From assembly GCA_029990175.1 (NCBI GenBank), contig JARKIP010000053.1, forward strand, positions 13,906,001 through 13,970,000: DNA of 64,000 bases. Reading direction: 5' to 3'. Under the pieces are notes generated by a model. It had not been told where the DNA came from and ran no database searches. It saw only the letters and a list, made by a program, of their open reading frames with translations. Each line of letters begins with the position of its first letter. Position 1 is the stretch's first letter. This DNA comes from Petunia secreta. Lineage: Eukaryota; Streptophyta; Magnoliopsida; Solanales; Solanaceae. Position numbers and translations under genes: made by a program. Below, piece after piece: positions 34,390 through 44,458 of the stretch.

Positions 34390-34974
34390 TAGTGAGCAGT
34401 TGGTTCTTGTCATGGATCCCTTTAACACTATAATCAACTGAGGAAATGGGCTTTTCTTGTAAGAGAGATATGCACTTCTACAATGTGTGCATATGTATGC
34501 AACTCAGTAAATTTAGATGTAAAATTATGTCTATGTTGATCTGTCTATTGAGTCAGTTGTCTTAGGTGTTTTAAGTTTAGTGTGAGTGCTTTTGAGTTAG
34601 TGTTTAAAGTGTGTCTTTTGAGTCGTCATCCTAGATTGTTCAGTTTTTATAATTCATGCAACACAGTTTAATGGTTGCTGTAATTGCTATGTAGATGTGA
34701 GTCTTGTATGTTTGCAAGAGCGAGTTTCTCATTATATATAGTTTCATTACAAGAACCTAATGCATGCCTCTAGCTACTATGGAACTTTCTCGCGGAGAAA
34801 GGGGGAAAAGGTCCTCATAAGTCTCACTAGAAGGATTTAGGATAAGACCAAGTCAAAGGATAATTAGTTTAAGTAAGGCTTAAAGTGTATTGTTTAAGAA
34901 CTTGTGGGCATAATAAAAAGTCTTCATATTTATAAAAATACCCTACTTTTAAAAAAAAAATTAAATATTTCATT

Positions 34975-35240
34975 TCTCCTTCCCACTCTTGTTACATTCT
35001 CTTCCCTATCCAAATCATTTCAAATTTTATTTCTCTCTCTTCTCTTCCTTTTCCCTTTTCTTTCTCCCTCTTTTTTCTTCTTCCTTTTCCTTCTTTCTTC
35101 TAAATTTCTTTTCAATTTCCATTTCATTACCATCTATGTTATTTTTCTTTCTCCTTTTTCGTATCCAATTTTATTTTTCTTCGTTCTTCTCCTTTTTCTT
35201 CTTCTTCGACTCTGTTTCATTTTTTTCATATTTTTTTTAA
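34975..35240. repeat. Polypyrimidine tract
   Basis: About 265 bases almost wholly C and T on the plus strand (TTCTCTCTCTTCTCTTCC and similar). The open frames here are compositional artefacts. Confidence 0.85.
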
Positions 35241-35400
35241 TTCTAGTCGTTTTATACATCTTTTAGGATTGTATAAACATATTTTCTATATGTTGATATA
35301 ATTTTGGAGATTTTTCACAGCTGGAAAAGATGTGCACACATATAATATATATGTACACATATGACACATCTCGACTGATATATGCACATATTATTAAATA

Positions 35401-35454
35401 TATGTGTACACATATTATAATATGTGTACACATAATATTATATGTGTACACATC
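35401..35454. repeat. Three 14-bp palindromes with a 20-bp period
   Basis: TATGTGTACACATA, a perfect palindrome, starts at 35401 and 35421; a copy with one change starts at 35441. Further related words (GTACACATATG) precede it from 35340. Confidence 0.85.
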
Positions 35455-35461
35455 CTTTTAT

Positions 35462-35720
35462 TAGAGCAGTGGAGGGCAGTGGGGTGGTGGTGGAGGATGG
35501 TACAAGGTGGTGGAGAGTGGTAGGAGGTGGCAATGAGTAGTGGAGAGTGGTAGAAGGTGGTGGAGAGTGGTAGGAGGTGGTGGTGAGTAGTGGAGGGTGG
35601 TAAAAGGTGGCAGTGAGTGGTGGAGGATGGTGGTGGAGTAATGGAATGGGCGAGGGGTCGATGGGGGTGGGGGCTGAATAGGTTTGGGGGCCGATGAGGG
35701 TTGGGGGCTGAGGGGAGGAG
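35462..35720. repeat. G-rich minisatellite
   Basis: Degenerate repetition of GGTGGTGGAGAGTGGTAGGA-like units, then GGGGG-containing blocks to about 35720. The strong G bias could allow G-quadruplexes on the plus strand. Confidence 0.8.
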
Positions 35721-36180
35721 AGATGAGAGGTGAGGGCTTTGTGTAAATAAAAAAATTTGAGGGGCCTTTAAACATCAGTAGTCATTAGTAGTAATCTTAA
35801 AAGTATAATCTCTCACCTATTTTTTGAGAGTTGAATCTACTTTAACTATTTAAAGACTTGAAAGTCTTTCTCACCCAAAAACCCCAACTTTCTCCTGGCC
35901 AAGGAATGGGGTACTCGAGCATCTTTATATATATTATAAATAAAGTGTTGCAGATTTAGACAATCTTGGTAGCTTTCGTGGTATAAATAATGTTGTGATT
36001 GCTAATCTCAAAATTAAAAGTTCAAACATTACCTGTTCTAACAAGCACTAAAAAACAGCTTTCGAATTCAAAATTTTGAACTAATAAAATTACAGATGAA
36101 CCAATTTAATAAGTAAATAAATAAATAATTGAAAGCTGAAAATTATAACAACGTCTTCGTTACTGCCAGTAGCTTTCATT

Positions 36181-38897
36181 CTAAAGTTTGTGCAGAAGCA
36201 GAGGAGCTCCATGTTGAGGTTGCACAGTCAAAAGGGCAAAGGGAGCATGTGCATAGGTGGGAGAAAGCTCAAAGGAGAAGCGTTGTAGAATCATAGCCAA
36301 AGCTATTTTTGCTTGTAACATAGCAAAATTTTGTCCAATGCAAATTCTAGGTCCCCAAGAAAATGGAAAGAATGAGAAGAATTGCCCTTTTGTTGCCTTT
36401 GATACTCCTTCATTAAATCTCTCTGGTTTGAATTCCTTTGCATCTTCACCCCATAATTCTTCATCACGTTGCAATAAGTAAGTTGGTAGTAAGAGTTGCA
36501 CCCCAGCTGGTAGATGTACTTCCCCCAATTTGCATTCTTGTTTTGTCCTTCTAGAAATCCACGGTAATGGAGGGTATAATCTTGAACACTCGTGCAAAAT
36601 CATTGTCACCTGCGGCCAAATCCAATTTATATTAATCGGTCACAAAGGGAGGTCCAGAATTTATTTACACTATTAAGTAATTTCTACGTGTTGTAATAGA
36701 CAATTTACGTTATATTTAAGAATAGAAATATCACTTTTTAAAAAAACTCTCATATTGATATTTTTTAAATGACATGATAGTTGTAGAAAAATCTTGTACT
36801 GTTTAACATGTTATGAATAAATAGGTGGAAGTATGCCACTACTAGTATATAAATATGCAGAAATGTTTTTTAGAATTAATAAACTTTACATATGGTTCAA
36901 GTCAGAGAATAAACAACACCCCACGTCCAAATTTAGGGGTTTGGACAATATTCGATTGAAGCTGAAAGAGAAATGTAGTTGAATTTGAAGTTAGAAAAAG
37001 AAGTTTGTGGACGGTAGAGTACTTGTGAATGGAATTAATATTCAATAAATATTTGGAAAATTGATGACCAAACCAATTTGGGCAAATACTGAACTTAGGA
37101 TTTGTAAATACCAAAAAATATTTCTTATGCAATTGGAAATAGAGAATATGTAGTACTCACAATCTTCAAGCGATTTAATCCTTGAAAAATTGGTTCATCA
37201 TTTCCAAAGGTGTTGAAAACCTCTTCTCTGGCAAGGGCTTGCCAATGAGGGTACTGACACAGAAGAACCATGGTCCATACAAGCAATACTGCAGCTGTCT
37301 CTTGCCCAGCAAAGTAAAATAGCTTGCATTCTTCAACTATTTCTCCAATAGTCATTCCAAAATTGTTGTTGCCAAGCTGTTCAATTTCCTTTAAGTTGGA
37401 TTCTAATAATATGCCCAATAAATCATTATGACTTTCCTCTCCAGCTTTTATTTCCTTCAGTCTCCTATTAATAATATGCCTAATTGATTCTTGAAGTTGC
37501 TTTTCAATTTCCTTCATTCTTGTGTTCCTCTTAGTAGGAAAAAACCTGTGACCAAACATATTAGAAGGGTACTTTATAAAAATGCTATCTTATAATTAAT
37601 GCTATCAAATTGTTTGTAAAAACTTTTCAAGACAGATAATATAAACCGAAGATAATAGTATAAGATTTTTACCTCCATCCTGGGATATATATTGACATAG
37701 CCGCTTCCATAACAAGATTGGCTTGTTCTTGTTGGAGTTGGAAAATTCTTCTACCTTCCACAGAGCTACTACCAAATGCTGTGTGAGAAATCACCTCACC
37801 ACTCATATTTAGAAGGTGAGGCCATATATCAATCTCGCATGACCCTTTCACTGAGACAACTTCCTCCCATGTTTTTAGCATTTCTCCACAACTAAACTTG
37901 AAAGCTGGTAGCATATGCTGCATGACAGGAAGATGTTAAAAAGAGAGAAACCATAAATTTTGGAGTGTCTTTCCTCTGTTTCTGGTAGCGTTTGTACTTA
38001 CAGATCTTTCTTTTTTTTATTACACTTGTGTAGCCAAATGTTGGCATATAAAATGAAGAAAATTAACATAATTAGCCGGTTAGACAATAGCATAGACAAA
38101 ATAGTTGGGCGGTGTATAATCAGTCTATATTGTCAGTGTTATAGTGGTTTATACACTTATTACATACACTGCCGGCAATTTTTTTGTTTAGGCGGTTATA
38201 TAACCGGCTATTTGTATCCTACAATGAAAGGGAAGAAGTAATGGCGTAAAAATGTTGAGATCACAGAGACACTAACTTTTGAAACAAAAGAAGAAATGAA
38301 GAAGTAAAAGAAGAGTCCTTAGGTACCTTGAGCTTCTCCATACGGAAGGCAGGATTAATGATTTTTCTATGTTTGGTCCATTTGTCTTCCTCAAGGGTTG
38401 CAAGACCTTGAGTCAATAACTTGGTTAATGGATTGTGAGATCGAGGTTTTTGATAAATATAATTCTTAGCTAATATTTCCTTCAAATGTTCAGGTTTTGT
38501 GATAAATACCAATGGGGTTGGCCCAAACCAGATAAATGAATCTTTACCTGCATGCAAGGTAGTCATTTTTTTGGCTAAGCATTACATTTTAATGCTTAAT
38601 AAACTGTAAATAGAGCTAAAACAAAAAAGTACCATATTTCTTGATGGTTTGAAGAAAAAAAGGCATGAGCCTAGGGGCAATGTCATCAGATAGATTGATC
38701 GGCTTAGACTTTGCTTCTTTTATGCTCTCTGAAAATTCTCTCAGATCCCCTTGGAGTATCCTGTAAGAGTTTCCCTTAAAGCCCTGTTTTCTGAGACATT
38801 TCTCTATATTCTTTGGCCTGAACCACACCCAATTCAACACTCTCCATGTATATACCAAAAGTATTAGAATACAAGATGCTGTGATCACGTTGCTCAT
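36181..38897 (-). CDS. Cytochrome P450, CYP72A family (gene 2)
   Basis: Exons 38897-38633, 38547-38327, 37917-37673, 37545-37161 and 36609-36181 join in frame to 514 residues, with the same intron phases as gene 1. It has the N-terminal anchor, the I-helix FAGQETAAVLL (second Thr of the usual ETT replaced by Ala, which could affect oxygen activation or product profile), the K-helix ECSRLYP, KPERF and a canonical haem loop FPFSWGPRICIGQNFA. One extra Ser lies just before the haem loop (QFFSFFPF). It is the most diverged of the four copies, for example EISHTAFGSSSVEG where others read DAISRTAFGSSYEEG. An intact copia element sits 273 bp upstream of its start. Confidence 0.92.
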
Positions 38898-38935
38898 TAT
38901 ATCCTTGCACGATTTATCAAATTCTTACACATCAA

Positions 38936-38951
38936 TACTTATATATATAAG
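38936..38951 (-). promoter_or_regulatory. TATA box of CYP72A gene 2
   Basis: CTTATATATATAAG, about 45 bases upstream of the start at 38897 on the minus strand. It lies between the gene and the copia insertion, so the core promoter is preserved. Confidence 0.6.
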
Positions 38952-39174
38952 AAAGGCACTTGTTGGTCTGAATATATTTTTGTGGCAATTCAATGTCATA
39001 ATGCAGGCCCTGCAGCATTTTTTCAATTTTTCAAACCTGACAAAAAGAAGACTACAAGCTTGTCGTCCTGTTAGAATCTCTCTTCTTTTTCTTTTTATAA
39101 TAGTAATTCCTTCTTGCTTGGTCAACAAGGGGATCATAGTGAGTGAATTCTCGTCCCATGCTCAAGTCTGACAT

Positions 39175-39380
39175 TATTGTAAATAGAGTTTGGTAAATAG
39201 ATTAGTAATGTAAATTGTATAGTGGGCCAAGTCCGTTAGGTTTACTTGGTCCATAAGTAAGGTTTAGGGTTAGGTTTTCTCGAGGTTTCTTTTGTATAAA
39301 TAGGGGACTCCCCTCATCAATGAAAGCAAGAGTTTTCACCAAAATATTATCTCTCCCGTGTGAGTGTGTTCGGTTTTACA
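39175..39380 (+). repeat. 5' LTR of the intact copia element
   Basis: It carries TGTAAA...TTTACA inverted ends with an extra TAT before the TG, present in both LTRs. TATAAATAGGGG at about 39295 is a likely TATA box. Confidence 0.9.
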
Positions 39381-39421
39381 TGGTATCAGAGCCATCGTGA
39401 AACTCTTCAAGTAGAAAAGTA

Positions 39422-42400
39422 ATGGAGGCTCCAAAAGGTGACGTTGCAGCCATACGGAAGACAATCTCACCGTACGATATCACTTCGAATGATAATCCTG
39501 GTTTGATTATCACACAGGTCCAGTTGACCAGTGAAAACTATGAGGAATGGGCGCGGTCGGTTAGAACGGCGCTACGTGCAAGGAAGAAGTTTGGTTTTGT
39601 TGACGGATCGATCAAGATGCCCGATGAAAAGTCGATCGATTGTGAGGATTGGTGGACTATCAATTCTCTTCTGGTGTCGTGGATTAGGAATTCGATCGAG
39701 CCTACTCTTCGGACCACCATATCGCACATGGAAGTAGCGAAAGATCTGTGGGAGAGTATTCGAGAACGTTTCTCCGTGGGAAACGGACCTCGGATTCAGG
39801 AATTAAAAGCGGTTTTGGCCGGTTGTAAGCAAAAGGGATTAACTGTTGCTGCTTACTATGGAAAACTGGCTATGTTGTGGGAAGAACTAGGAAATTGTGA
39901 TAAGTTTCCAACTTGCTCGTGTGGAAACTGCACTTGCAACCTAACGGTTGCACTGGAGAAGAAAAGGGAAGAAGATAGGGTTCACTTATTCCTTATGGGC
40001 ATGGATGAAAGCCTTTATGGAACTGTCCGTTCCAATCTCTTGGCTCAGGAGCCATTGCCATCGATGAATCAAGTCTACCAAAAGGTAATCCAAGATGAAC
40101 GGGTCAAAGGGATGGCACGAACTCAGGAAGAACGAGGGGAGGTGACGGCGTTTGCTGCACAACGATCACAACCGCCGAAGACAGGCTACAAGGAGTGTCA
40201 CTTGTGTGATCGAGGAGGACATCCTCCGGAACGCTGCTATGAAGTCATTGGCTATCCGGAGGGGTGGGTGCATTATCCGAAGCAAGGCACTTTGAATGGA
40301 GGACGTGGTAGAGGAAGAGCTGAAGGTAACAAAGGTGGAAGAGGTCGTGGACATCAACAGTTTGGTTCAAATGGTGGTCGGGGACGTGGCAATAATCGAG
40401 CAAATGCTGCTCAAGCTGAGCTCGAGAATGGAGAAAACGGACACATGAGTGTGCCCGGACAGACTAACCTGTCCGGAATAACAGGTGATCAGTTGCAGAT
40501 GCTGTTCGATTTGTTGAAAAAGGAGAAGGCAAGAACAAGTGAACCGTCGATCGGTAAGAAAACTCATCCTTCATGGATTATTGACACGGGGGCGTCAAAT
40601 CACATGACCGGTCAGATAAGTATTTTGGAGAATTTACGAACAATACCAAAGTGTCCGGTAGGTTTACCGAACGGAAGCAGTACGATGGCGACTCAGGAAG
40701 GATCCATCAGATTTAACGAAGACATGGTTCTTCACGGAGTGTTATACGTGCCCGAAATGACTTGCAACTTGATTTCTGTGTCTCAATTAATTAATCAAGT
40801 TGGTTGCAATGTAAATTTCACTAATGATTTGTGTGTTATGCAGGATCGGGCTACGGGGAAGTTGATTGGAGCGGGTGAAGAAAAGAACGGACTCTACTAC
40901 TTTCGGACGATACCCGTGGTGAAAGCTGTGAAGGTTGATGTGGTAGACTTATGGCATCAAAGGTTGGGACATCCTTCGATGCAAATAACAAAATCTCTTT
41001 CAGTCTTAGAAGATAGTGGGAAAGGTAGCTTAGAAGAAAAAGCATGTGATGCATGCCTTAGGGCAAAACAAACTAAAAATGTATTTCCTTCGAGTAATAA
41101 TAAAGCTGCTGAACCTTTCGATTTAGTTCACTGTGACTTGTGGGGTCCTTATAGAACTGAGTCTTCGTGTGGTGCATCATATTTTTTGACTGTTGTTGAT
41201 GATTTTTCACGAGGAGTATGGGTGTTCCTATTAGTTGATAAGAAAGAGGTCGGACAAAAATTGAAGGGTTTCTTTGCAATGGTGGAGAGACAATTCAATA
41301 AACGGGTTAAGTGCGTTTGGAGTGATAATGAAACCGAATTTGTAAGTCTGAAAGGGTATTTTCTCGAACAAGGAATCTTGTTCCAAACTTCGTGTGTGGG
41401 GACACCCCAGCAAAATGGTAGAGTTGAACGGAAACATAGACATGTCTTAAACGTGGCACGGGCGCTACGTTTTCAAGCTAATTTACCAATTGACTTCTGG
41501 GGAGAATGTGTGATGACGGCCTGTTATTTGATTAACCGGACACCCACTAAGTTGTTGAATGGGAAGACACCTTATGATATCTTGATAGGTGTGACACCGA
41601 ATTATGATCATTTGAGGGTGTTCGGTTGCTTATGTTATGCTCGTAATCAAGGACGAACAAGTGACAAGTTTGAAAGTAGGAGTCGTCGATGTGTGTTTTT
41701 GGGTTATCCAAATGGGAAGAAAGCGTGGAAAATGTATGATTTGGAGACAAAGGAGTTTGTGTTCTCGAGGGATGTGGTGTTTTACGAAAAGGAATTTCCA
41801 TTCACCTCCAAGGAGACTGATGCCGAAAAACGGACACAAGATACGGCTTCTGTCACCGTTGCATTGGAGGAGGAAGAGGAGAGTGTGCAAGGAAAGGGGG
41901 GTGTTGAAACCGAAGTCGTGACTCCGGTGATTGAACCCGAAGAGGTGACTCCGGAAGCTGAACCTGAGGTTGTTCCCGAAGTTGAACCCGAAGAGTTGGG
42001 TCGGGGAAAACGAACTAAGAAAGAGAATATCTTACTGAGAGACTTTGTTACTAATACGGTCCAAAAGATGAGTCACCGGGTATCGTCCTGTGTTCGAAAG
42101 TCTGCTTGTTCATCTGTTTCTCAACAACCCTCTGGTAAGCCCTATCCTCTAGCACACTATGTCAATTGTGATAATTTCTCTTCGAAACATGTGAGTTTTC
42201 TTGCAGCTATAACGCAAGGACATGAGCCTACCTCCTATTCGGAGGCGGTAAAAAGTGACAAATGGAGAACAGCCATGGGGGAAGAATTGAAGGCATTGGA
42301 AGCGAACAGAACCTGGGAGATAGTTCGCTTGCCTACCGGGAAGAAGGCCCTCGGGTGTCGATGGGTATACAAGATAAAGTACAACTCGGATGGAACTATA

Positions 42401-43759
42401 GAAAGGTACAAAGCAAGATTGGTGATTTTTGGAAATCACCAAATCGAAGGGGTTGATTATACGGAGACATTTGCACCGGTTGCAAAGATGGTGACTGTCC
42501 GAGTTTTTCTGGCCGTAGCAGCTGCCAAAAATTGGGAATTGCATCAGATGGATGTGCACAATGCATTTTTGCATGGTGATCTTCACGAGGAAGTATATAT
42601 GAAATTGCCTCCGGGACATCGCATGATGGGGAGAGGAGCTGTGTGTCGCCTTCGAAAATCATTGTATGGATTAAAACAAGCTCCCCGATGTTGGTTTGCG
42701 AAGTTGTTTGCTGCACTTAAGCGATATGGGTTTCGACAATCATATTCGGATTACTCATTATTTACGATGAAGAAGGGAAATGTGCATTTAAATGTGCTTG
42801 TCTATGTGGATGATCTGATTATATCTGGTAATGATTCGAAGGCAATTCGAATTTTTAAGTTATATCTCTCGAAATGTTTCCATATGAAGGATTTAGGTGC
42901 CTTGAAATACTTCTTGGGAGTTGAAGTGGCAAGGGCTCCGAAAGGAATCTTCCTGTGTCAGAGGAAGTATGCATTGGATATCATATCGGAAACAGGCTTA
43001 TTGGGGGCAAAACCGGTTGGTACACCGATAGAACAAAACCATCGCTTGGCACTTGCGACTGGTCGTTTTATCAAAGATCCTGAACGCTATCGGCGACTGG
43101 TTGGAAGATTAATTTACTTGTGTTTTACACGACCAGATTTGTCCTATAGTGTGCATGTGTTGTCGCAATTCATGCAGAGTCCCCGTATTGAGCATATGGA
43201 AGCGGCACTCAGGGTTGTTCGCTATTTGAAAGGCTGTCCGGGACAAGGCATTGTATTTCATTCTCAGTGTGATCTGAGGTTGCACGGGTGGTGTGACTCT
43301 GATTGGGCAGGCTGTCCGTTGACACGTCGATCGTTGACAGGTTGGTATGTGTCATTAGGGGACTCACCGATATCTTGGAGAACGAAGAAGCAACAGATCG
43401 TGTCGAGGTCCTCCGCTGAGGCAGAATATAGATCGATGGCGATGACTGTGTGTGAATTGAAGTGGTTGAAAGGGATTTTATGGAACCTTGGAATTGATCA
43501 CGATTCTCCGATGAATTTGAAGTGTGACAGTCAAGCTGCGTTACATATTGCTCGGAATCCAGTCTTTCACGAACGCACTAAACATATCGAAGTCGACTAT
43601 CATTTTGTTCGGAATGAAATCATCGGAGGAGTCATTCGTCCCAGCTATGTGCCTACGACCACGCAACTTGCTGATATTTTTACGAAGGCGCTGGGACGCG
43701 CCCAGTTCGAATTCTTCCTTAACAAGTTGGGCATAAGGAACCCTCACGCTCCAACTTGA
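39422..43759 (+). CDS. Ty1/copia Gag-Pol polyprotein, complete
   Basis: A single 1445-residue frame encodes all functions for retrotransposition: Gag, with UBN2-like capsid (about 20-235) and CCHC knuckle CHLCDRGGHPPERC (about 260-273); an RGG-rich basic stretch (295-335); aspartic protease WIIDTGASNHM (about 386); the pre-integrase and His-Cys zinc region from LWHQRLGHPS (about 510); integrase core with Asp in HCDLWG, Asp in WSDNETEF and Glu in GRVERKHRH; reverse transcriptase with HQMDVHNAFLHGDL (about 1040) and YVDDLIISG (about 1128); and RNase H with CDSDWAGCP (about 1291) and SSAEAEYRSMA. The start ATG is 42 bases after the LTR, and the stop overlaps the polypurine tract. No damage is visible, so activity is possible. 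The integrase core has NETEF where NGTEF is usual. Confidence 0.95.
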   Translation: MEAPKGDVAAIRKTISPYDITSNDNPGLIITQVQLTSENYEEWARSVRTALRARKKFGFVDGSIKMPDEKSIDCEDWWTINSLLVSWIRNSIEPTLRTTISHMEVAKDLWESIRERFSVGNGPRIQELKAVLAGCKQKGLTVAAYYGKLAMLWEELGNCDKFPTCSCGNCTCNLTVALEKKREEDRVHLFLMGMDESLYGTVRSNLLAQEPLPSMNQVYQKVIQDERVKGMARTQEERGEVTAFAAQRSQPPKTGYKECHLCDRGGHPPERCYEVIGYPEGWVHYPKQGTLNGGRGRGRAEGNKGGRGRGHQQFGSNGGRGRGNNRANAAQAELENGENGHMSVPGQTNLSGITGDQLQMLFDLLKKEKARTSEPSIGKKTHPSWIIDTGASNHMTGQISILENLRTIPKCPVGLPNGSSTMATQEGSIRFNEDMVLHGVLYVPEMTCNLISVSQLINQVGCNVNFTNDLCVMQDRATGKLIGAGEEKNGLYYFRTIPVVKAVKVDVVDLWHQRLGHPSMQITKSLSVLEDSGKGSLEEKACDACLRAKQTKNVFPSSNNKAAEPFDLVHCDLWGPYRTESSCGASYFLTVVDDFSRGVWVFLLVDKKEVGQKLKGFFAMVERQFNKRVKCVWSDNETEFVSLKGYFLEQGILFQTSCVGTPQQNGRVERKHRHVLNVARALRFQANLPIDFWGECVMTACYLINRTPTKLLNGKTPYDILIGVTPNYDHLRVFGCLCYARNQGRTSDKFESRSRRCVFLGYPNGKKAWKMYDLETKEFVFSRDVVFYEKEFPFTSKETDAEKRTQDTASVTVALEEEEESVQGKGGVETEVVTPVIEPEEVTPEAEPEVVPEVEPEELGRGKRTKKENILLRDFVTNTVQKMSHRVSSCVRKSACSSVSQQPSGKPYPLAHYVNCDNFSSKHVSFLAAITQGHEPTSYSEAVKSDKWRTAMGEELKALEANRTWEIVRLPTGKKALGCRWVYKIKYNSDGTIERYKARLVIFGNHQIEGVDYTETFAPVAKMVTVRVFLAVAAAKNWELHQMDVHNAFLHGDLHEEVYMKLPPGHRMMGRGAVCRLRKSLYGLKQAPRCWFAKLFAALKRYGFRQSYSDYSLFTMKKGNVHLNVLVYVDDLIISGNDSKAIRIFKLYLSKCFHMKDLGALKYFLGVEVARAPKGIFLCQRKYALDIISETGLLGAKPVGTPIEQNHRLALATGRFIKDPERYRRLVGRLIYLCFTRPDLSYSVHVLSQFMQSPRIEHMEAALRVVRYLKGCPGQGIVFHSQCDLRLHGWCDSDWAGCPLTRRSLTGWYVSLGDSPISWRTKKQQIVSRSSAEAEYRSMAMTVCELKWLKGILWNLGIDHDSPMNLKCDSQAALHIARNPVFHERTKHIEVDYHFVRNEIIGGVIRPSYVPTTTQLADIFTKALGRAQFEFFLNKLGIRNPHAPT

Positions 43760-43765
43760 GGGGGG

Positions 43766-43971
43766 TATTGTAAATAGAGTTTGGTAAATAGATTAGTAAT
43801 GTAAATTGTATAGTGGGCCAAGCCCGTTAGGTTTACTTGGTCCCTAAGTTAGGTTTAGGGTTAGGTTTTCTCTAGGTTTCTTTTGTATAAATAAGGGACT
43901 CCCCTCATCAATGAAAGCAAGAGTTTTCACCAAAATATTATCTCTCCCGTGTGAGTGTGTTCGGTTTTACA
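43766..43971 (+). repeat. 3' LTR of the intact copia element
   Basis: Differs from the 5' LTR by five substitutions in 206 bases (AGTCCG/AGCCCG, CCATAAG/CCCTAAG, AGTAAGG/AGTTAGG, CTCGAGG/CTCTAGG, ATAGGGGA/ATAAGGGA). Confidence 0.9.
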
Positions 43972-43976
43972 GACAT

Positions 43977-44458
43977 GGTAAGGACTGTTGTGTATTCATC
44001 ACCAGGTCCTCTATCAGGGACTCAGGACTAAGGAACTTTTAGAGATGAGACTGCCGTCTCAGACATGACAAATTGAAAATGCCTGCATTCAAACTCCAAG
44101 AACTTGGGACCAATTGACAACAATGCCATGGTTGCACATGTTAACTTTAAGTTCAGAAGGAAAGTTGAGATACAGAATCTGATCCTTTTTGGACGAGAAG
44201 CAAATAGACTACCGGTTATCATGTATTTTAAAAAAACAACAAATACACTCTTAATTTGGGTACTTCCTTAGACCAACTTTATTTTTGTAGAAGGGGAAAA
44301 TGATTCATGTGAAATAAAAGGATTGATACATATGTTTTCGTCAACTAGCATTAAAAACCATACAAGATAAGGTCTATATTACAAGAAAAAGCAAGTTCTC
44401 TCTTAATTGATTACAATACAATGATATAGGTCTGATAACAAGTTCCAACTGACAAATT
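43977..44458. other. Spacer between copia element and CYP72A gene 3
   Basis: No gene seen; it includes the 3' flank of CYP72A gene 3. Confidence 0.5.

Larger units (their letters stand above)
34390..36180. other. Spacer between CYP72A genes 1 and 2 (convergent 3' ends)
   Basis: No gene. It contains a pyrimidine-rich tract (about 34975-35240), a cluster of short palindromes (35330-35455) and a GGTGG-rich minisatellite (35462-35720), listed separately where useful. Confidence 0.5.
39170..43976 (+). mobile_element. Intact Ty1/copia retrotransposon (Ale/Retrofit-like)
   Basis: LTRs at 39175-39380 and 43766-43971 (206 bp each) differ at five positions. The target duplication GACAT is at 39170-39174 and 43972-43976. 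A primer site TGGTATCAGAGCC (tRNA-Met type) directly follows the 5' LTR, and a purine tract GAGGGGGG precedes the 3' LTR. One open 1445-residue polyprotein lies between. The small LTRs and the gag type suggest the Ale/Retrofit lineage. It appears complete and young. Confidence 0.93.

Noticed and set aside
34904..35266. 120-codon hydrophobic frame
   Set aside because: It is produced by the polypyrimidine tract (Leu/Phe/Ser only) and has no domain.
39240..39275. Telomere-like GGTTTAGGGTTAGG in the copia LTR
   Set aside because: Only about two units, present in both LTRs as part of the element; not a telomeric array.
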